Shown: piece by piece, positions 1-8,299 of the stretch
Numbering within the stretch: position 1 is the first letter of the stretch
Layout: the number at the start of each line of letters is the position of its first letter
Assembly (NCBI RefSeq): GCF_010499245.1
Contig: NZ_JAAGOW010000001.1
Span: 806,001 to 870,000, forward strand
Reading direction: 5' to 3'
Length of the DNA stretch: 64,000 nt
Source of the DNA: Variovorax sp. WS11
GTDB taxonomy: Bacteria; Pseudomonadota; Gammaproteobacteria; Burkholderiales; Burkholderiaceae_C
Translations under genes and position numbers: made by a program
Notes under the pieces: model-generated
The model's input: only the letters and a program-made list of their open reading frames with translations
Databases searched by the model: none
What the model was told of the DNA's origin: nothing

Positions 1-633
1 GTGCTGGACCTGATCGCGCACAACCTCCTGCCCGAAGCGGTCCGGAACATCCACGCTCAGCACCCGACGCGTGCCGACGCCGAAACGGTCTACCTATCGT
101 TGTTCACGCCACTAGCGACGCTCGAAGCCGCGTGCGCGCTCGCTGCAGGCTCCGAGCTCGCTCCCGCCCTGAAGGAAGCCTACGCGCTGCTGGACTGGGC
201 TCAGACGGAGTGCGATTCACAAAACATCGGCATGCTCCTGCCAGAGCCGGTTGGCGAGGAACAGGGCGGCCTGGCAGTCGCTGAGAGCCACGGCGATCAG
301 CTCTACGGGGCATTCGGGATACTCGAGTCAGCGCACGCGATCGTTAGCCGCTGCGCCGCTGACGCTGAAGATGAATTGGTATCCGGGGTGGATCTGCTTA
401 TGGATCACTGCCAGGCACAACTCGCAGCATTGACCGAAGACCATGCGCTGACAGAAGAGAAATGCAACCCGGTCAGCGCAGCAATGTCCGTCATTGACGG
501 TGTTCTCAATGTTGCTTGCCAGCGCTCAGATGATCCAGCGCTCTGGGGCGCTCTGAACCTATTGAGCCAGTCGAAGACCATCGTCGACGCGGTGATCGGC
601 TCATGTATGGCAAGCGAAAGGGGGCGGTCATGA
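1..633 (+). CDS. hypothetical protein of integrated element (possibly 5'-truncated)
   Basis: I do not recognise this protein of at least 210 residues. The frame is open from the first base, where a GTG happens to sit, so the true start may lie to the left of the window. It is acidic and alanine/leucine-rich, reads as mostly helical, and has no membrane segment or signal peptide. Its TGA (631-633) overlaps the ATG of the next gene in an ATGA junction. It is the first of five overlapping genes ending in a phage-type integrase, so it probably belongs to a prophage or genomic island. No function can be assigned. Confidence 0.6.
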   Translation: MLDLIAHNLLPEAVRNIHAQHPTRADAETVYLSLFTPLATLEAACALAAGSELAPALKEAYALLDWAQTECDSQNIGMLLPEPVGEEQGGLAVAESHGDQLYGAFGILESAHAIVSRCAADAEDELVSGVDLLMDHCQAQLAALTEDHALTEEKCNPVSAAMSVIDGVLNVACQRSDDPALWGALNLLSQSKTIVDAVIGSCMASERGRS

Positions 634-1310
634 AGGGCGCCCGTGCATTCCCCGGTGTCGAGTACGCCGCCGGCATCAGCGGCGACATCTACCTCGGCAA
701 GCCTGAAGCCCTGATCGCGGCCGGGTTGCTGACGGCCGAGCACATCCCCGGTTGGCCCGGCATGCCTCCTACCTCCGCAACCTTCTTCGACGGTGCGCGT
801 GTGGACCGGCGCCAGCGTGTGCCGCACGATGAGCGCTGGATGCACGCCCTTCGATACGGCAACAACATTCGGCTGACCAAGGGCATCAGCGCGGAAGAGA
901 AACGCCGCCGCGAGGAGGCGCTCAGGGCCGAGATCGAGGAGGAAGATCGCAACCAGCCCAAGACGGACATCGGAATGGACGCGGCGCTCAAGGCCTTCAA
1001 CGACGCCAGCACCCTGTTCAAGGTGGGCGACAAGGTCCGGGTCGGTGATAAGCCGGCAGTCGTGACGGGCGAGTACCAGCTTCGCCGGGTGCGCAGCTCC
1101 GACGGCGAGTTTTTCGATGCCGCAAAGGGCTATCGCGTCGACTACAGACCCGGCTACACGGTCCAGTACCGTAACGGTGAAGAATTCTTCTTCGCAGCAG
1201 GTTACTTAAGCGACGAGGACGACGCCCCGACGCACCTGCGCCTTGTCGCCGGCCGCTCTACCCAGGCCGCGCGCCCGATGATGGAATTCAGAGAACGGGA
1301 GCGGATGTGA
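630..1310 (+). CDS. hypothetical protein of integrated element
   Basis: An unrecognised protein of 226 residues. I start it at the ATG at 630 because that gives an ATGA overlap with the gene before and a purine-rich stretch (GAAAGGGGG) just upstream; an in-frame ATG at 603 would overlap by 31 bases. Around residues 85-110 there is a highly charged helix (EEKRRREEALRAEIEEE). The second half has a beta-rich stretch (KVGDKVRVGDKPAVVTGEY) resembling a small KOW/SH3-like barrel, but this is only an impression. It overlaps the following gene by four bases. Probably a phage or island accessory gene. Confidence 0.6.
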   Translation: MKGARAFPGVEYAAGISGDIYLGKPEALIAAGLLTAEHIPGWPGMPPTSATFFDGARVDRRQRVPHDERWMHALRYGNNIRLTKGISAEEKRRREEALRAEIEEEDRNQPKTDIGMDAALKAFNDASTLFKVGDKVRVGDKPAVVTGEYQLRRVRSSDGEFFDAAKGYRVDYRPGYTVQYRNGEEFFFAAGYLSDEDDAPTHLRLVAGRSTQAARPMMEFRERERM

Positions 1311-1513
1311 ACACCGTACCCGCTCGCAAGCGCGCGCTGCGCCTGGTCCCGGCGCCCGAGGGCACGATCGACGCCGACATGGTCGCCTTCACGATCATGG
1401 ACTGGATCGACCGGGAGTACCCCACGTTTTGGGAGGCCCACCCGAAGATCGCCCGCGTCAGCGTCCGAAACACCATCGTGCGCGCCGTCATGGCCGAGGC
1501 AGGCAAGCGATGA
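1307..1513 (+). CDS. small hypothetical protein of integrated element
   Basis: A 68-residue protein of unknown function that starts with GTG inside the stop of the previous gene (GTGA) and ends inside the start of the next (ATGA). The overlaps at both ends are the main reason to believe it is real. Its N terminus is basic (ARKRALRLVP), followed by a helix with aromatic residues (FTIMDWIDREYPTFWEAHP). That shape could suit a small nucleic-acid-binding or regulatory phage protein, but no family was recognised. Confidence 0.55.
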   Translation: MNTVPARKRALRLVPAPEGTIDADMVAFTIMDWIDREYPTFWEAHPKIARVSVRNTIVRAVMAEAGKR

Positions 1514-1734
1514 AGTGCCCCGCCTGCACGAGCGACGAGCAGCGCGTGCTGACCACCCGCACCGAGGAGGCGAAGATCAAGCGCCTGCGCTGCTGCGGCG
1601 CCTGCGGGCATCGGTGGACCACCGTCGAGATCGACGCGCAGAATCTCTCCCGCATGGAATCCGCCGTCCAGGCGATCCGGTCCCTGGGCATCCTGTCAAA
1701 GGAGCTGGAAGATGCCGCGCCCGCGCACGGTTAA
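1510..1734 (+). CDS. NrdR-type zinc-ribbon protein, short
   Basis: A 74-residue protein with a clear zinc ribbon: Cys3-x2-Cys6, then Cys29-x2-Cys32, with MKCPAC at the front and GHRWTTVE after the second pair. This resembles the N-terminal zinc ribbon of the ribonucleotide-reductase repressor NrdR (MKCPxC...CxxCGxRFTTxE), but the ATP-cone domain of true NrdR is missing. It is therefore not a full NrdR; a small DNA-binding phage regulator is more likely. It overlaps the gene before by four bases (ATGA) and the integrase after by 23 bases, so the two are probably co-translated. Confidence 0.7.
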   Translation: MKCPACTSDEQRVLTTRTEEAKIKRLRCCGACGHRWTTVEIDAQNLSRMESAVQAIRSLGILSKELEDAAPAHG

Positions 1735-2848
1735 CCGCAAGATCCCCGACCTGCCGCGCGGCATGCGGCAGGTCGACGGTCGCTGGCACTGGCGCGGCAC
1801 GGACGCGGCGACAAAGGAAATCGAGCAGCGGCTGCGTGCAACTGGCATGTCGATGGGCGCCGGCAAGACGCCGAACGCGGCCCGGCTCTGGTGGGAGAAG
1901 CACATCTCACCGGCGCTGACCGCGATGCTGCCGAGCGACGAGGTCGAGGGCACGGTCGAGGAGATCATCCGTAAGTACGAGGCCGACGAGCTGCCGACCT
2001 TCAAGCGCGACGCGACGCGGAAGGAGTACGAGGGGCGGATCCGGCGTCTGCGACCCGCGTTCGGGAAAAAGCGCTACCCGAAGACCGAGGCCCAGGCGTT
2101 GCACCCCGGCTACCTGCGGGACGTGAACATCACCCAGCACCTGCACGACAACAAGGCCCGGGCGCCCTCGGCAAACAAGGACATCCAGCTGCTGTCGCGC
2201 ATGTTCCGCCTGGCGCGCGTCCGTTGGGGCCTGAGCACCTACAACCCCTGTGAACTGGTCGAGTACCTGCCCGAGAGCCCCCGCGACGAGTACGTGAGCG
2301 ACACGCGGTACGGCGAGATCTACGCGGCCGCCAATCCGATCCTCCAGTGCATGCTGGAGATCTCGACCCAGACGGGCGCGCGCGAGGGGATGATTTTCGA
2401 CATCCGGCTGCGCGATTTCGACGAGAAGCAGATCGAGCTCCGGGTCACCAAGAAGCCCAACGACAAGGGCTACCAGCCCAAGGCCTACGAGATGACGCCG
2501 GACCTGTGGAGGGCCCTGACCAGGGCGAAGGAACTGCGCAAGAAGAACCGCGGCGGCGCCGCCAGCCTCCCGAGCGACTATCTCTTCATCACCAAGCACG
2601 GGAAGCCCTACAGCAAGGAATCGTTCAAGACCCTCTGGCGGGCGGTGCGCGAGAAGCTGGGGCTCAAGCCCCGGGAGATCACCTTCCACGACATGCGCGC
2701 AAAGGCCGCGTCGGACGCATCCTCTGACGTTGCTGCGCAGGAGCTCCTGCACCATGAGGACGTGAAGGTGACGAAGCGCGTCTACCGCCGCAAGGTCCCG
2801 TCTTCGAAGCCGCTGCCATCGGCGATCGGAGGGCGCGACGCGGCCTGA
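1712..2848 (+). CDS. tyrosine recombinase / phage integrase
   Basis: A 378-residue site-specific recombinase that would integrate and excise the element to its left. The N terminus (1-75) looks like a small arm-type DNA-binding region, a core-binding SAM-like helical region covers about 80-185, and the catalytic domain about 195-360. Visible catalytic residues are Arg224 (TGAREG), a beta-hairpin Lys at 247/248, His326-x2-Arg329 (FHDMR), His347/348 (LLHHED) and the nucleophile Tyr358 (RVYRR), so it looks intact. It ends 98 bases before the 3' end of a tRNA-Pro gene, the usual place for such an integrase. Its start lies inside the zinc-ribbon gene. Confidence 0.93.
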   Translation: MPRPRTVNRKIPDLPRGMRQVDGRWHWRGTDAATKEIEQRLRATGMSMGAGKTPNAARLWWEKHISPALTAMLPSDEVEGTVEEIIRKYEADELPTFKRDATRKEYEGRIRRLRPAFGKKRYPKTEAQALHPGYLRDVNITQHLHDNKARAPSANKDIQLLSRMFRLARVRWGLSTYNPCELVEYLPESPRDEYVSDTRYGEIYAAANPILQCMLEISTQTGAREGMIFDIRLRDFDEKQIELRVTKKPNDKGYQPKAYEMTPDLWRALTRAKELRKKNRGGAASLPSDYLFITKHGKPYSKESFKTLWRAVREKLGLKPREITFHDMRAKAASDASSDVAAQELLHHEDVKVTKRVYRRKVPSSKPLPSAIGGRDAA

Positions 2849-2859
2849 AAAAGCCTGGG

Positions 2860-2887
2860 TTTGTCAGACGACCCGAGAATTTGTCAG
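2860..2887 (+). repeat. TTTGTCAG direct repeat, possible integrase arm sites
   Basis: The octamer TTTGTCAG occurs at 2860-2867 and 2880-2887, exactly 20 bases apart, or about two helical turns. Repeats placed like this between an integrase gene and its attachment site are often arm-type binding sites of the integrase. That role is an inference. Confidence 0.35.
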
Positions 2888-2898
2888 TCGCAACGAAA

Positions 2899-2929
2899 AA
2901 CGGGTCAGAGCTTTTGGCCCTAACCCGTT
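2899..2929. terminator. imperfect hairpin after the integrase
   Basis: AACGGGT (2899-2905) and ACCCGTT (2923-2929) are perfect inverted arms. The pairing continues inward with two mismatches to a short TTTTG loop. There is no strong T run directly after it, so it could be a weak terminator for the integrase transcript or a structural element of the attachment region. Confidence 0.4.
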
Positions 2930-2946
2930 GATCTACTTAGCGTTTT

Positions 2947-3023
2947 TGGTCGGTGTGAAAGGATTCGAACCTTCGACCCCTTGCACCCCATGCAAGTGCG
3001 CTACCAGGCTGCGCCACACACCG
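2947..3023 (-). tRNA. proL: tRNA-Pro (anticodon GGG)
   Basis: On the minus strand a full cloverleaf can be drawn: acceptor arms CGGTGTG (3023-3017) and CACACCG (2957-2951), anticodon stem CTTGC/GCAAG with loop ATGGGGT giving anticodon GGG, and a T arm with GGTTCGAATCC. The CCA end is encoded. It matches the general look of bacterial tRNA-Pro(GGG), which reads CCC codons. Its 3' end faces the integrase at 1712-2848, so it is almost certainly the integration target that the element rebuilds at this end. The MerR and ihfA genes lie upstream on the same strand. Confidence 0.96.
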
Positions 3024-3049
3024 AAGCTCGCGATTATAGCCTGCGGTTT

Positions 3050-3517
3050 TCAGTGGCCCGGGCTGAGCAACTCGCGAATTTCATACAGCTCGCGCCTCAG
3101 GCGCAGCAGTTGCGACAGGTCGAGGCTCGGACCCGCGGCGCTGCCGGGCGCATCGAAGTCTTCCTGGAGCGCGGCGTCGAACTCCTCCTGGTCGATCTCC
3201 ACCGCTTCCATGCCTTCGAGCGGCACCTCGCCGGCCTTGCGGCGGTCGCGCTCGGACTGCACCATCTCCTGCAGCTTGTTGCGTGCGCCGCTGATGGTGA
3301 AGCCCTGGTCGTAGAGCAGGTCGCGGATGCGGCGGATCATCAGCACCTCGTGGTGCTGGTAGTAGCGGCGGTTGCCGCGCCGCTTCATCGGCCGCAGCTG
3401 GGTGAACTCCTGCTCCCAATAGCGCAGCACATGGGGCTTCACGCCGCACAGCTCGCCCACTTCACCAATCGTGAAGTAGCGTTTGACGGGGATGGGCGGC
3501 AGGAGAGTTTTCTCCAT
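3050..3517 (-). CDS. MerR-family transcriptional regulator
   Basis: A 155-residue MerR-type DNA-binding protein. The winged helix-turn-helix is near the N terminus (RYFTIGEVGELCGVKPHVLRYWE, then RRGNRRYYQ), followed by a helical stretch (EVLMIRRIRDLLYDQGFTISGARNKL) and an acidic, probably disordered tail ending in a leucine-rich helix. No cysteines placed for metal binding are seen, so it is not a classic metal sensor. I chose the ATG at 3517; a TTG three codons earlier is also open. It sits after ihfA and before tRNA-Pro, an order seen in many proteobacteria. Its target is unknown. Confidence 0.9.
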   Translation of the reverse strand: MEKTLLPPIPVKRYFTIGEVGELCGVKPHVLRYWEQEFTQLRPMKRRGNRRYYQHHEVLMIRRIRDLLYDQGFTISGARNKLQEMVQSERDRRKAGEVPLEGMEAVEIDQEEFDAALQEDFDAPGSAAGPSLDLSQLLRLRRELYEIRELLSPGH

Positions 3518-3581
3518 TGAAATCAAGGTGGTGCGAGAGGAACCTTAGAGATTACTCCACGCTGGGCACAAGGGCCAAGCA

Positions 3582-3953
3582 CTATTCGGTACCAAGGCTC
3601 CACTCGACATCCTGCGGGCCTACGTCGCCTGCGCTGCCCTGGATCTGCTCCTTCAACTTGGCACTCGCGTGAAAGGTCGCGACGCGCCGCTCGCCGATGG
3701 GAATGGCCTCGCCGGTGCGCGGATTGCGGCCCGGACGCGGCGCCTTCACGCGAATCTGGAAGTTGCCGAAGCCCGAGATCTTCACGTCCGTGCCCTCGAT
3801 CAGGCTGCGGGCGATCAGGTCGAAGAAGGCCTCGACCATGTCCTTGGACTCGCGCTTGTTGAGGCCGATCTGCTCGAACAGAAGATCGGCCAGGTGCGCC
3901 TTGGTCAGTGCCGGCGTTTCCAGGGCTTCGAGCGTGAAATCCATAAGCTTCAT
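3582..3953 (-). CDS. ihfA: integration host factor subunit alpha
   Basis: A 123-residue HU/IHF-family protein, the alpha half of the IHF heterodimer that bends DNA sharply. Family features are clear: TKAHLADLLFEQIGLNKRESKDMVEAFF at the front, GFGNFQIRVKAPRPGRNPRTGE forming the DNA-clamping beta arm with its proline, and the closing ATFHASAKLKEQI. A tail of about 20 residues makes it longer than the E. coli protein (about 99). It overlaps the end of pheT by four bases (ATGA, 3950-3953), so translation is coupled. A second in-frame ATG at 3944 is also possible. IHF also assists many phage integrases. Confidence 0.95.
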   Translation of the reverse strand: MKLMDFTLEALETPALTKAHLADLLFEQIGLNKRESKDMVEAFFDLIARSLIEGTDVKISGFGNFQIRVKAPRPGRNPRTGEAIPIGERRVATFHASAKLKEQIQGSAGDVGPQDVEWSLGTE

Positions 3954-6391
3954 ACCCGCAGGTGCGCGCCGAGCCGCGCGCTCAGTTGTTCGAGGATGGC
4001 AGCCACTGCGGCTTCGACCTGCTCGTCGGTCAGGGTGGCGCCGTCGCTGTTGAAGCGCAGGCGCACCGCCATGCTCTTCTCGCCGCGCGCCAGGCCACCG
4101 GGGCCCACGGGCGCGTCGCGGTCCACCGGCGGGCGGTAGATGTCGAACAGCACGGCGTCGCGCAGGAGGGCCGGTTCGGCGGCTGCGCGGATGGTCCGCA
4201 TGAGCGCGTCGTGCGTGACGGCTTCGGCCACCACCACGGCGATGTCGCGCTCCACCGCCTGGTGCTTGGGCACCGGCCGGGCCACGGGCACCGGCTGCGC
4301 GCTGACGGCATCGAGCTCGAGTTCGAACAGCACGGGGGCCTGCGCGAACTCCCATTGCTGGCGCCAGCGCGGATGGAGTTCGCCGATCACGCCTATCGGC
4401 CGGCCGTCGAGCAGCACGCGCGCGGCACGGCCCGGGTGCAATGCCGGATGCTCGGTGGCTTCGAAGCTCGCGACGCGGGGGGCCAGCAGGGCCTCGACGT
4501 CGCCCTTGAGGTCGTAGAAGTCGGTGCGCTGCGGCTTGCCGTCCCAGCGCTCGGCCTCGGCATCGCCCCAGGCCAGGCCCGCGACGCGCATGGGCTGGTG
4601 TACGCCCTTGACGGTGCTGTCGGTGGTGGCGACCGTGTCGTCGCGCAGGAACACGCGACCCAGCTCGAACACGCGCACGCGCGGCGCGCGGCGGTCGAGG
4701 TTGAACTTCAGCACCTGCAGCAGCGAGCCGATCAGCGACGAGCGCATCACGCTCATCTGGCTGGCGATCGGATTCAGCAGCTTGATCGGGTCGGCGTTGC
4801 CCGCGAGCTCATGCTCCCAGTGCGCCTCGACGAAGCTGAAGTTGATGGTTTCCTGGTAGCCCAGCGCGGCGAGCCGGTGGCGCAGGGCGAAGTTGCTGCG
4901 CTGCGCCTCGGGCGGCACGCGGGCGGTGATCGGTGCCAGCGGGGCCACGGTGGGCAGGTTGTTGTAGCCGACGAGGCGCGCGACCTCCTCGATCAGGTCT
5001 TCCTCGATCAACAGGTCGAAGCGGTGCGGCGGGGGCGTGACCACCAGCACGCCGTCGCCCTCCTCGATGGGAAAGCCGAGCCGGCGCAGAGCGTCGCGGC
5101 ACTGGGCCTGGGTCAGCGGCATGCCGATCACACGCGCGGCACGCGCGACGCGCAGCGTGACGGACTTGGCTTCGGCCTGGCGCAGGGTCTGGTCGTCGAT
5201 CGGGCCGGCCTGGCCGCCGCAGATCTCGATGATCAGCTGCGTGATGCGATCGATGATCTGCACCGTGCGGCTCGGATCGACGCCGCGCTCGAAACGGTGG
5301 CCCGCGTCGGTCGAGAAGTTGAAGCGGCGCGCGCGGCCCTGGATGGACTCGGGCCACCAGAACGCGGCCTCGACGTAGATGTTGCGGGTGTCGTCGGACA
5401 CGGCGGTCGCATCGCCGCCCATGATGCCGGCCAGCGACTCGACCTGGTTGCGCTCGTCGGCGATCACGCCGACCTTCTCGTCCAGCGTCACGGTGTTGCC
5501 GTTGAGCAGCTTGAGCTGCTCGCCTGCCCTGCCCCAGCGCACGACCAAGGCGCCGCCGTGGATCTTGTCGAGGTCGAAGATGTGGCTGGGCTGCCCGTAC
5601 TCGAACATCACGTAGTTCGAGATGTCGACCAGCGGCGTCACGCTGCGCTGGCCGCAGCGCGCCAGGCGCTCGACCATCCAGGCGGGCGTGGCCGCCTTGG
5701 TGTCGACGCCGCGGACGATGCGGCCCGAGAAGCGGCCGCACAGGTCCGGGGCCTCGACCTTGACCGGCAGCCTGTCCGTGACGGCCGCTGCCACCGGCGG
5801 GATCGGCGGCGTCTTGAGCGGCGTGCCGGTCAACGCCGCCAGCTCGCGCGCGATGCCGTAGACGGAAAGGCCGTGCGCGAGGTTCGGCGTGAGTTTGAGG
5901 GTGAGGAGGGTGTCGTCGAGCTTGAGCAGCTCGCGCACGTCGGCGCCGACCGGCGCATCGACCGGCAGCTCGAACAGGCCGCCGTGGTCCTCGCTGAGCT
6001 TGAGCTCGCGCGCCGAGCACAGCATGCCCTGGCTCTCGACGCCACGCAGCTTGCCGAGCTTGATCTGGAAGGGCTGGCCGTCCTCGCCCGGCGGGAGCTC
6101 GGCACCGACCAGCGCCAATGGGACCTTGATGCCGGCGCGCGCGTTGGGCGCGCCGCACACGACGTTCAGCAGGGTGCCCTGGCCCGCGTCCACCTGGCAT
6201 ACGCGCAGACGGTCGGCATTGGGATGCGGCGCGGCTTCCTTGATCTCGCCCACCACCACTTTGCTGAAGGGCGGAGCGGCAGGCCGGCGCTCCTCGACCT
6301 CGAGGCCGCCCATGGTGAGCGTCTCGGCCAGCGCTTCGCTGTCGATGGGCGGGTTGCAGAACTCGCGCAACCAGGACTCGGGGAATTGCAT
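3950..6391 (-). CDS. pheT: phenylalanine-tRNA ligase beta subunit
   Basis: The 813-residue beta subunit of the (alpha-beta)2 enzyme that charges tRNA-Phe. Domains in order: an OB-fold tRNA-binding region at about 40-150 (KVVVGEIKEAAPHPNADRLRVC), the B3/B4 editing region at about 210-385 (FSGRIVRGVD), B5 at about 405-475, a catalytic-like core with RVRVFELGRVF, and the C-terminal anticodon-binding domain (VPKHQAVERDIAVVV ... EKSMAVRLRF). Length is normal for the family. It follows pheS by 25 bases and overlaps ihfA by four, so the three genes look like one operon. Confidence 0.97.
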   Translation of the reverse strand: MQFPESWLREFCNPPIDSEALAETLTMGGLEVEERRPAAPPFSKVVVGEIKEAAPHPNADRLRVCQVDAGQGTLLNVVCGAPNARAGIKVPLALVGAELPPGEDGQPFQIKLGKLRGVESQGMLCSARELKLSEDHGGLFELPVDAPVGADVRELLKLDDTLLTLKLTPNLAHGLSVYGIARELAALTGTPLKTPPIPPVAAAVTDRLPVKVEAPDLCGRFSGRIVRGVDTKAATPAWMVERLARCGQRSVTPLVDISNYVMFEYGQPSHIFDLDKIHGGALVVRWGRAGEQLKLLNGNTVTLDEKVGVIADERNQVESLAGIMGGDATAVSDDTRNIYVEAAFWWPESIQGRARRFNFSTDAGHRFERGVDPSRTVQIIDRITQLIIEICGGQAGPIDDQTLRQAEAKSVTLRVARAARVIGMPLTQAQCRDALRRLGFPIEEGDGVLVVTPPPHRFDLLIEEDLIEEVARLVGYNNLPTVAPLAPITARVPPEAQRSNFALRHRLAALGYQETINFSFVEAHWEHELAGNADPIKLLNPIASQMSVMRSSLIGSLLQVLKFNLDRRAPRVRVFELGRVFLRDDTVATTDSTVKGVHQPMRVAGLAWGDAEAERWDGKPQRTDFYDLKGDVEALLAPRVASFEATEHPALHPGRAARVLLDGRPIGVIGELHPRWRQQWEFAQAPVLFELELDAVSAQPVPVARPVPKHQAVERDIAVVVAEAVTHDALMRTIRAAAEPALLRDAVLFDIYRPPVDRDAPVGPGGLARGEKSMAVRLRFNSDGATLTDEQVEAAVAAILEQLSARLGAHLRV

Positions 6392-6416
6392 CTCGCGTTC
6401 TCGTTCTGTCTGTCTG

Positions 6417-7493
6417 TTACTGGAATTGGCTCAGGAAGCGCAGGTCGCCGTCGAAGAACAGCCGCAGGTCGTTCACGCCATAGCGCAGCATGGTGAGCCG
6501 ATCCGGGCCCATGCCGAAGGCGAAGCCGATGTAGCGCTCGGGGTCCAGGCCCATGTTGCGCACAACCTGCGGATGCACCTGGCCCGAACCTGAGACCTCG
6601 AGCCAGCGGCCGGCCAGCGGGCCCGTCTGGAACTGGATGTCGATCTCGGCGCTCGGCTCGGTGAAGGGGAAGAAGCTGGGGCGGAAGCGCAGCACCAGGT
6701 CGTCGGTCTCGAAGAAGGTGCGGCAGAAGTCGGTGAAGATGACCTTCAGGTCCTTGAAGCTCACGTTCTCACCCAGCCACAGGCCTTCGCACTGGTGGAA
6801 CATCGGCGAGTGCGTGGCGTCGCTGTCGACGCGGTAGGTACGGCCCGGCGCGATCACGCGGATCTCGGGCGCCTTGACGGTGCCGGTGGTGTCGGCCGCC
6901 GCGGCCGCGAACTCGGCCGCGTATTTCGTGATGTGCTGCTGTGCGTAGCGCACCTGCATCGGGCTGGTGTGCGGACGCAGGTTGTAGGGGATGCCGTCCT
7001 CGCCGTTGATATCGACGTAGAAGGTGTCCTGCATCGAGCGCGCAGGATGATTCGGCGGGTTGTTGAGCGAGGTGAAGCTGTGCCAGTCGCTCTCGACCTC
7101 GGGGCCGTCGGCGACGTCGAAACCCATGCTCGAGAAGATGGCCTCGATGCGCTCCATCGTGCGGCTCACGGGGTGCAGGCCGCCGCCCGTGCGCCGGCGG
7201 CCGGGGAGCGTTACATCGAGTGCCTCGGCGCGCAGCTGGACGGCGAGCTCCTCGTCGGCGAGCTGATGGCGCCGCTCGTTCAGCGCCGCCTCGATGGCCT
7301 GCTTGGCCACGTTGATCGCCGCGCCGCGCGACTTCTTCTCGTCGACGGACAGCGCGGCCATGCCCTTCATCAGCTCGGTGATGCGGCCGGCCTTGCCGAG
7401 AAACTGCGCCTTGGCGTTTTCGAGCTCGGCCGGTGCCTTGGCTTCGGCGAAGGCGGCGCGTGCGGTGGCGACCAGGGAGTCCAACTCGTTCAT
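6417..7493 (-). CDS. pheS: phenylalanine-tRNA ligase alpha subunit
   Basis: A 358-residue class II aminoacyl-tRNA synthetase subunit carrying the active site that joins phenylalanine to tRNA-Phe. An N-terminal coiled-coil arm covers about 1-85, and the catalytic core starts near [22 protein letters not shown]. Motif 2 is [27 protein letters not shown] and motif 3 is near the end ([17 protein letters not shown]). The frame stays open further upstream, but the family start is the ATG at 7493 (MNELDS); the extension is basic and runs over the terminator hairpin, so I reject it. No pheM-like leader with Phe codons was found. Confidence 0.97.
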   Translation of the reverse strand: MNELDSLVATARAAFAEAKAPAELENAKAQFLGKAGRITELMKGMAALSVDEKKSRGAAINVAKQAIEAALNERRHQLADEELAVQLRAEALDVTLPGRRRTGGGLHPVSRTMERIEAIFSSMGFDVADGPEVESDWHSFTSLNNPPNHPARSMQDTFYVDINGEDGIPYNLRPHTSPMQVRYAQQHITKYAAEFAAAAADTTGTVKAPEIRVIAPGRTYRVDSDATHSPMFHQCEGLWLGENVSFKDLKVIFTDFCRTFFETDDLVLRFRPSFFPFTEPSAEIDIQFQTGPLAGRWLEVSGSGQVHPQVVRNMGLDPERYIGFAFGMGPDRLTMLRYGVNDLRLFFDGDLRFLSQFQ

Positions 7494-7536
7494 GGAAATT
7501 CTTGAGCGTGAGAGAGAAAGTGGCCGGAGGTGCGAA

Positions 7537-7573
7537 TAAAAAAGGGCTGGAGCCCTTTCAAGCGCCAGCCCTT
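7537..7573 (-). terminator. Rho-independent terminator between rplT and pheS
   Basis: Read on the minus strand, AAGGGCTGG (7573-7565) pairs perfectly with CCAGCCCTT (7550-7542) and is followed by a run of Ts. A second copy of AAAGGGCT in the loop (7558-7551) can also pair with the same 3' arm, so two overlapping hairpins compete. It lies 50 bases after rplT and probably limits read-through from the ribosomal genes into pheST. Confidence 0.8.
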
Positions 7574-7623
7574 GTGCCGTGGGCGCAGGCCGCCGTCCGA
7601 GGAGCGGCAACCTGCTTGCGGGA

Positions 7624-7983
7624 TCAAGCAGCCAGCTTGGCCTTGACCTGCTCCACGATGCCGGCAAAAGCGGCCTTGTCGTGCACGGCGATATCGGCCA
7701 GGACCTTGCGGTCGATCTCGATACCGGCCTTGCGGATGCCGTTGGCGAACTGGCTGTAGGTCAGGCCCAGTTCACGCGAAGCGGCATTGATACGGGCGAT
7801 CCACAGTTGGCGGAACACGCGCTTCTTGGTACGGCGGTCACGGTAGGCGTATTGGCCCGCCTTCATCACCGCCTGCTTGGCGATGCGGAAGACGTTGCCG
7901 CGGCGACCGCGGAAACCCTTGGCGAGTGCGAGAACCTTCTTGTGGCGGGCGCGGGCCGTTACACCACGTTTGACGCGAGGCAT
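7624..7983 (-). CDS. rplT: 50S ribosomal protein L20
   Basis: A 119-residue very basic protein that binds 23S rRNA early in large-subunit assembly. The family start [28 protein letters not shown] and the later [21 protein letters not shown] are unmistakable, and length matches the family (117-119). It follows rpmI by 24 bases in the usual infC-rpmI-rplT operon. In several bacteria L20 represses this operon by binding the leader mRNA. A hairpin upstream of rpmI (8300-8321) might take part, but this is not shown. Confidence 0.98.
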   Translation of the reverse strand: MPRVKRGVTARARHKKVLALAKGFRGRRGNVFRIAKQAVMKAGQYAYRDRRTKKRVFRQLWIARINAASRELGLTYSQFANGIRKAGIEIDRKVLADIAVHDKAAFAGIVEQVKAKLAA

Positions 7984-8007
7984 GTGTGTACTCCTTGTTC
8001 GTCGTGA

Positions 8008-8211
8008 TTAGATGCCGCTGCCGGGCAACATGGCGGCCATCGAGACCATGTTGGTCTCATGCACTGCCGTTGCACCACGCAGGTGACGCTTGTTCTTGGT
8101 GGTCTTCTTCGTCAGGATGTGACGCTTGAAGGCTTGACCGCGCTTGACGGTGCCACCGGGACGAACGCGGAAACGCTTTTTCGCGCTGCTCTTGGTCTTC
8201 ATTTTGGGCAT
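8008..8211 (-). CDS. rpmI: 50S ribosomal protein L35
   Basis: A 67-residue basic ribosomal protein. [36 protein letters not shown] is the typical L35 pattern, and the length is normal (about 65). It stands between infC and rplT as in most bacteria. The start ATG at 8211 is supported by the family start and by a purine-rich stretch (AAAGGAG) upstream on the minus strand. The 152-base gap to infC is longer than usual and holds a stable hairpin. Confidence 0.97.
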   Translation of the reverse strand: MPKMKTKSSAKKRFRVRPGGTVKRGQAFKRHILTKKTTKNKRHLRGATAVHETNMVSMAAMLPGSGI

Positions 8212-8299
8212 GTGAATGCTCCTTTCGTTTGTGCTCGTGAGGCGCCGGGGAGATTCCCACGGACTTGTCGGCCCCGAGACACTTCTTCATCCCACCGCT

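Noticed and set aside
3962..6496. 844-codon open frame on the plus strand opposite pheT
   Set aside because: It is exactly antisense to a certain pheT gene, rich in Arg/Ala/Asp/His typical of G+C-driven shadow frames, and resembles no family.
7494..7667. 58-codon N-terminal extension of pheS
   Set aside because: It would cover the rplT-pheS terminator and the end of rplT, and the PheS family starts at the ATG at 7493.
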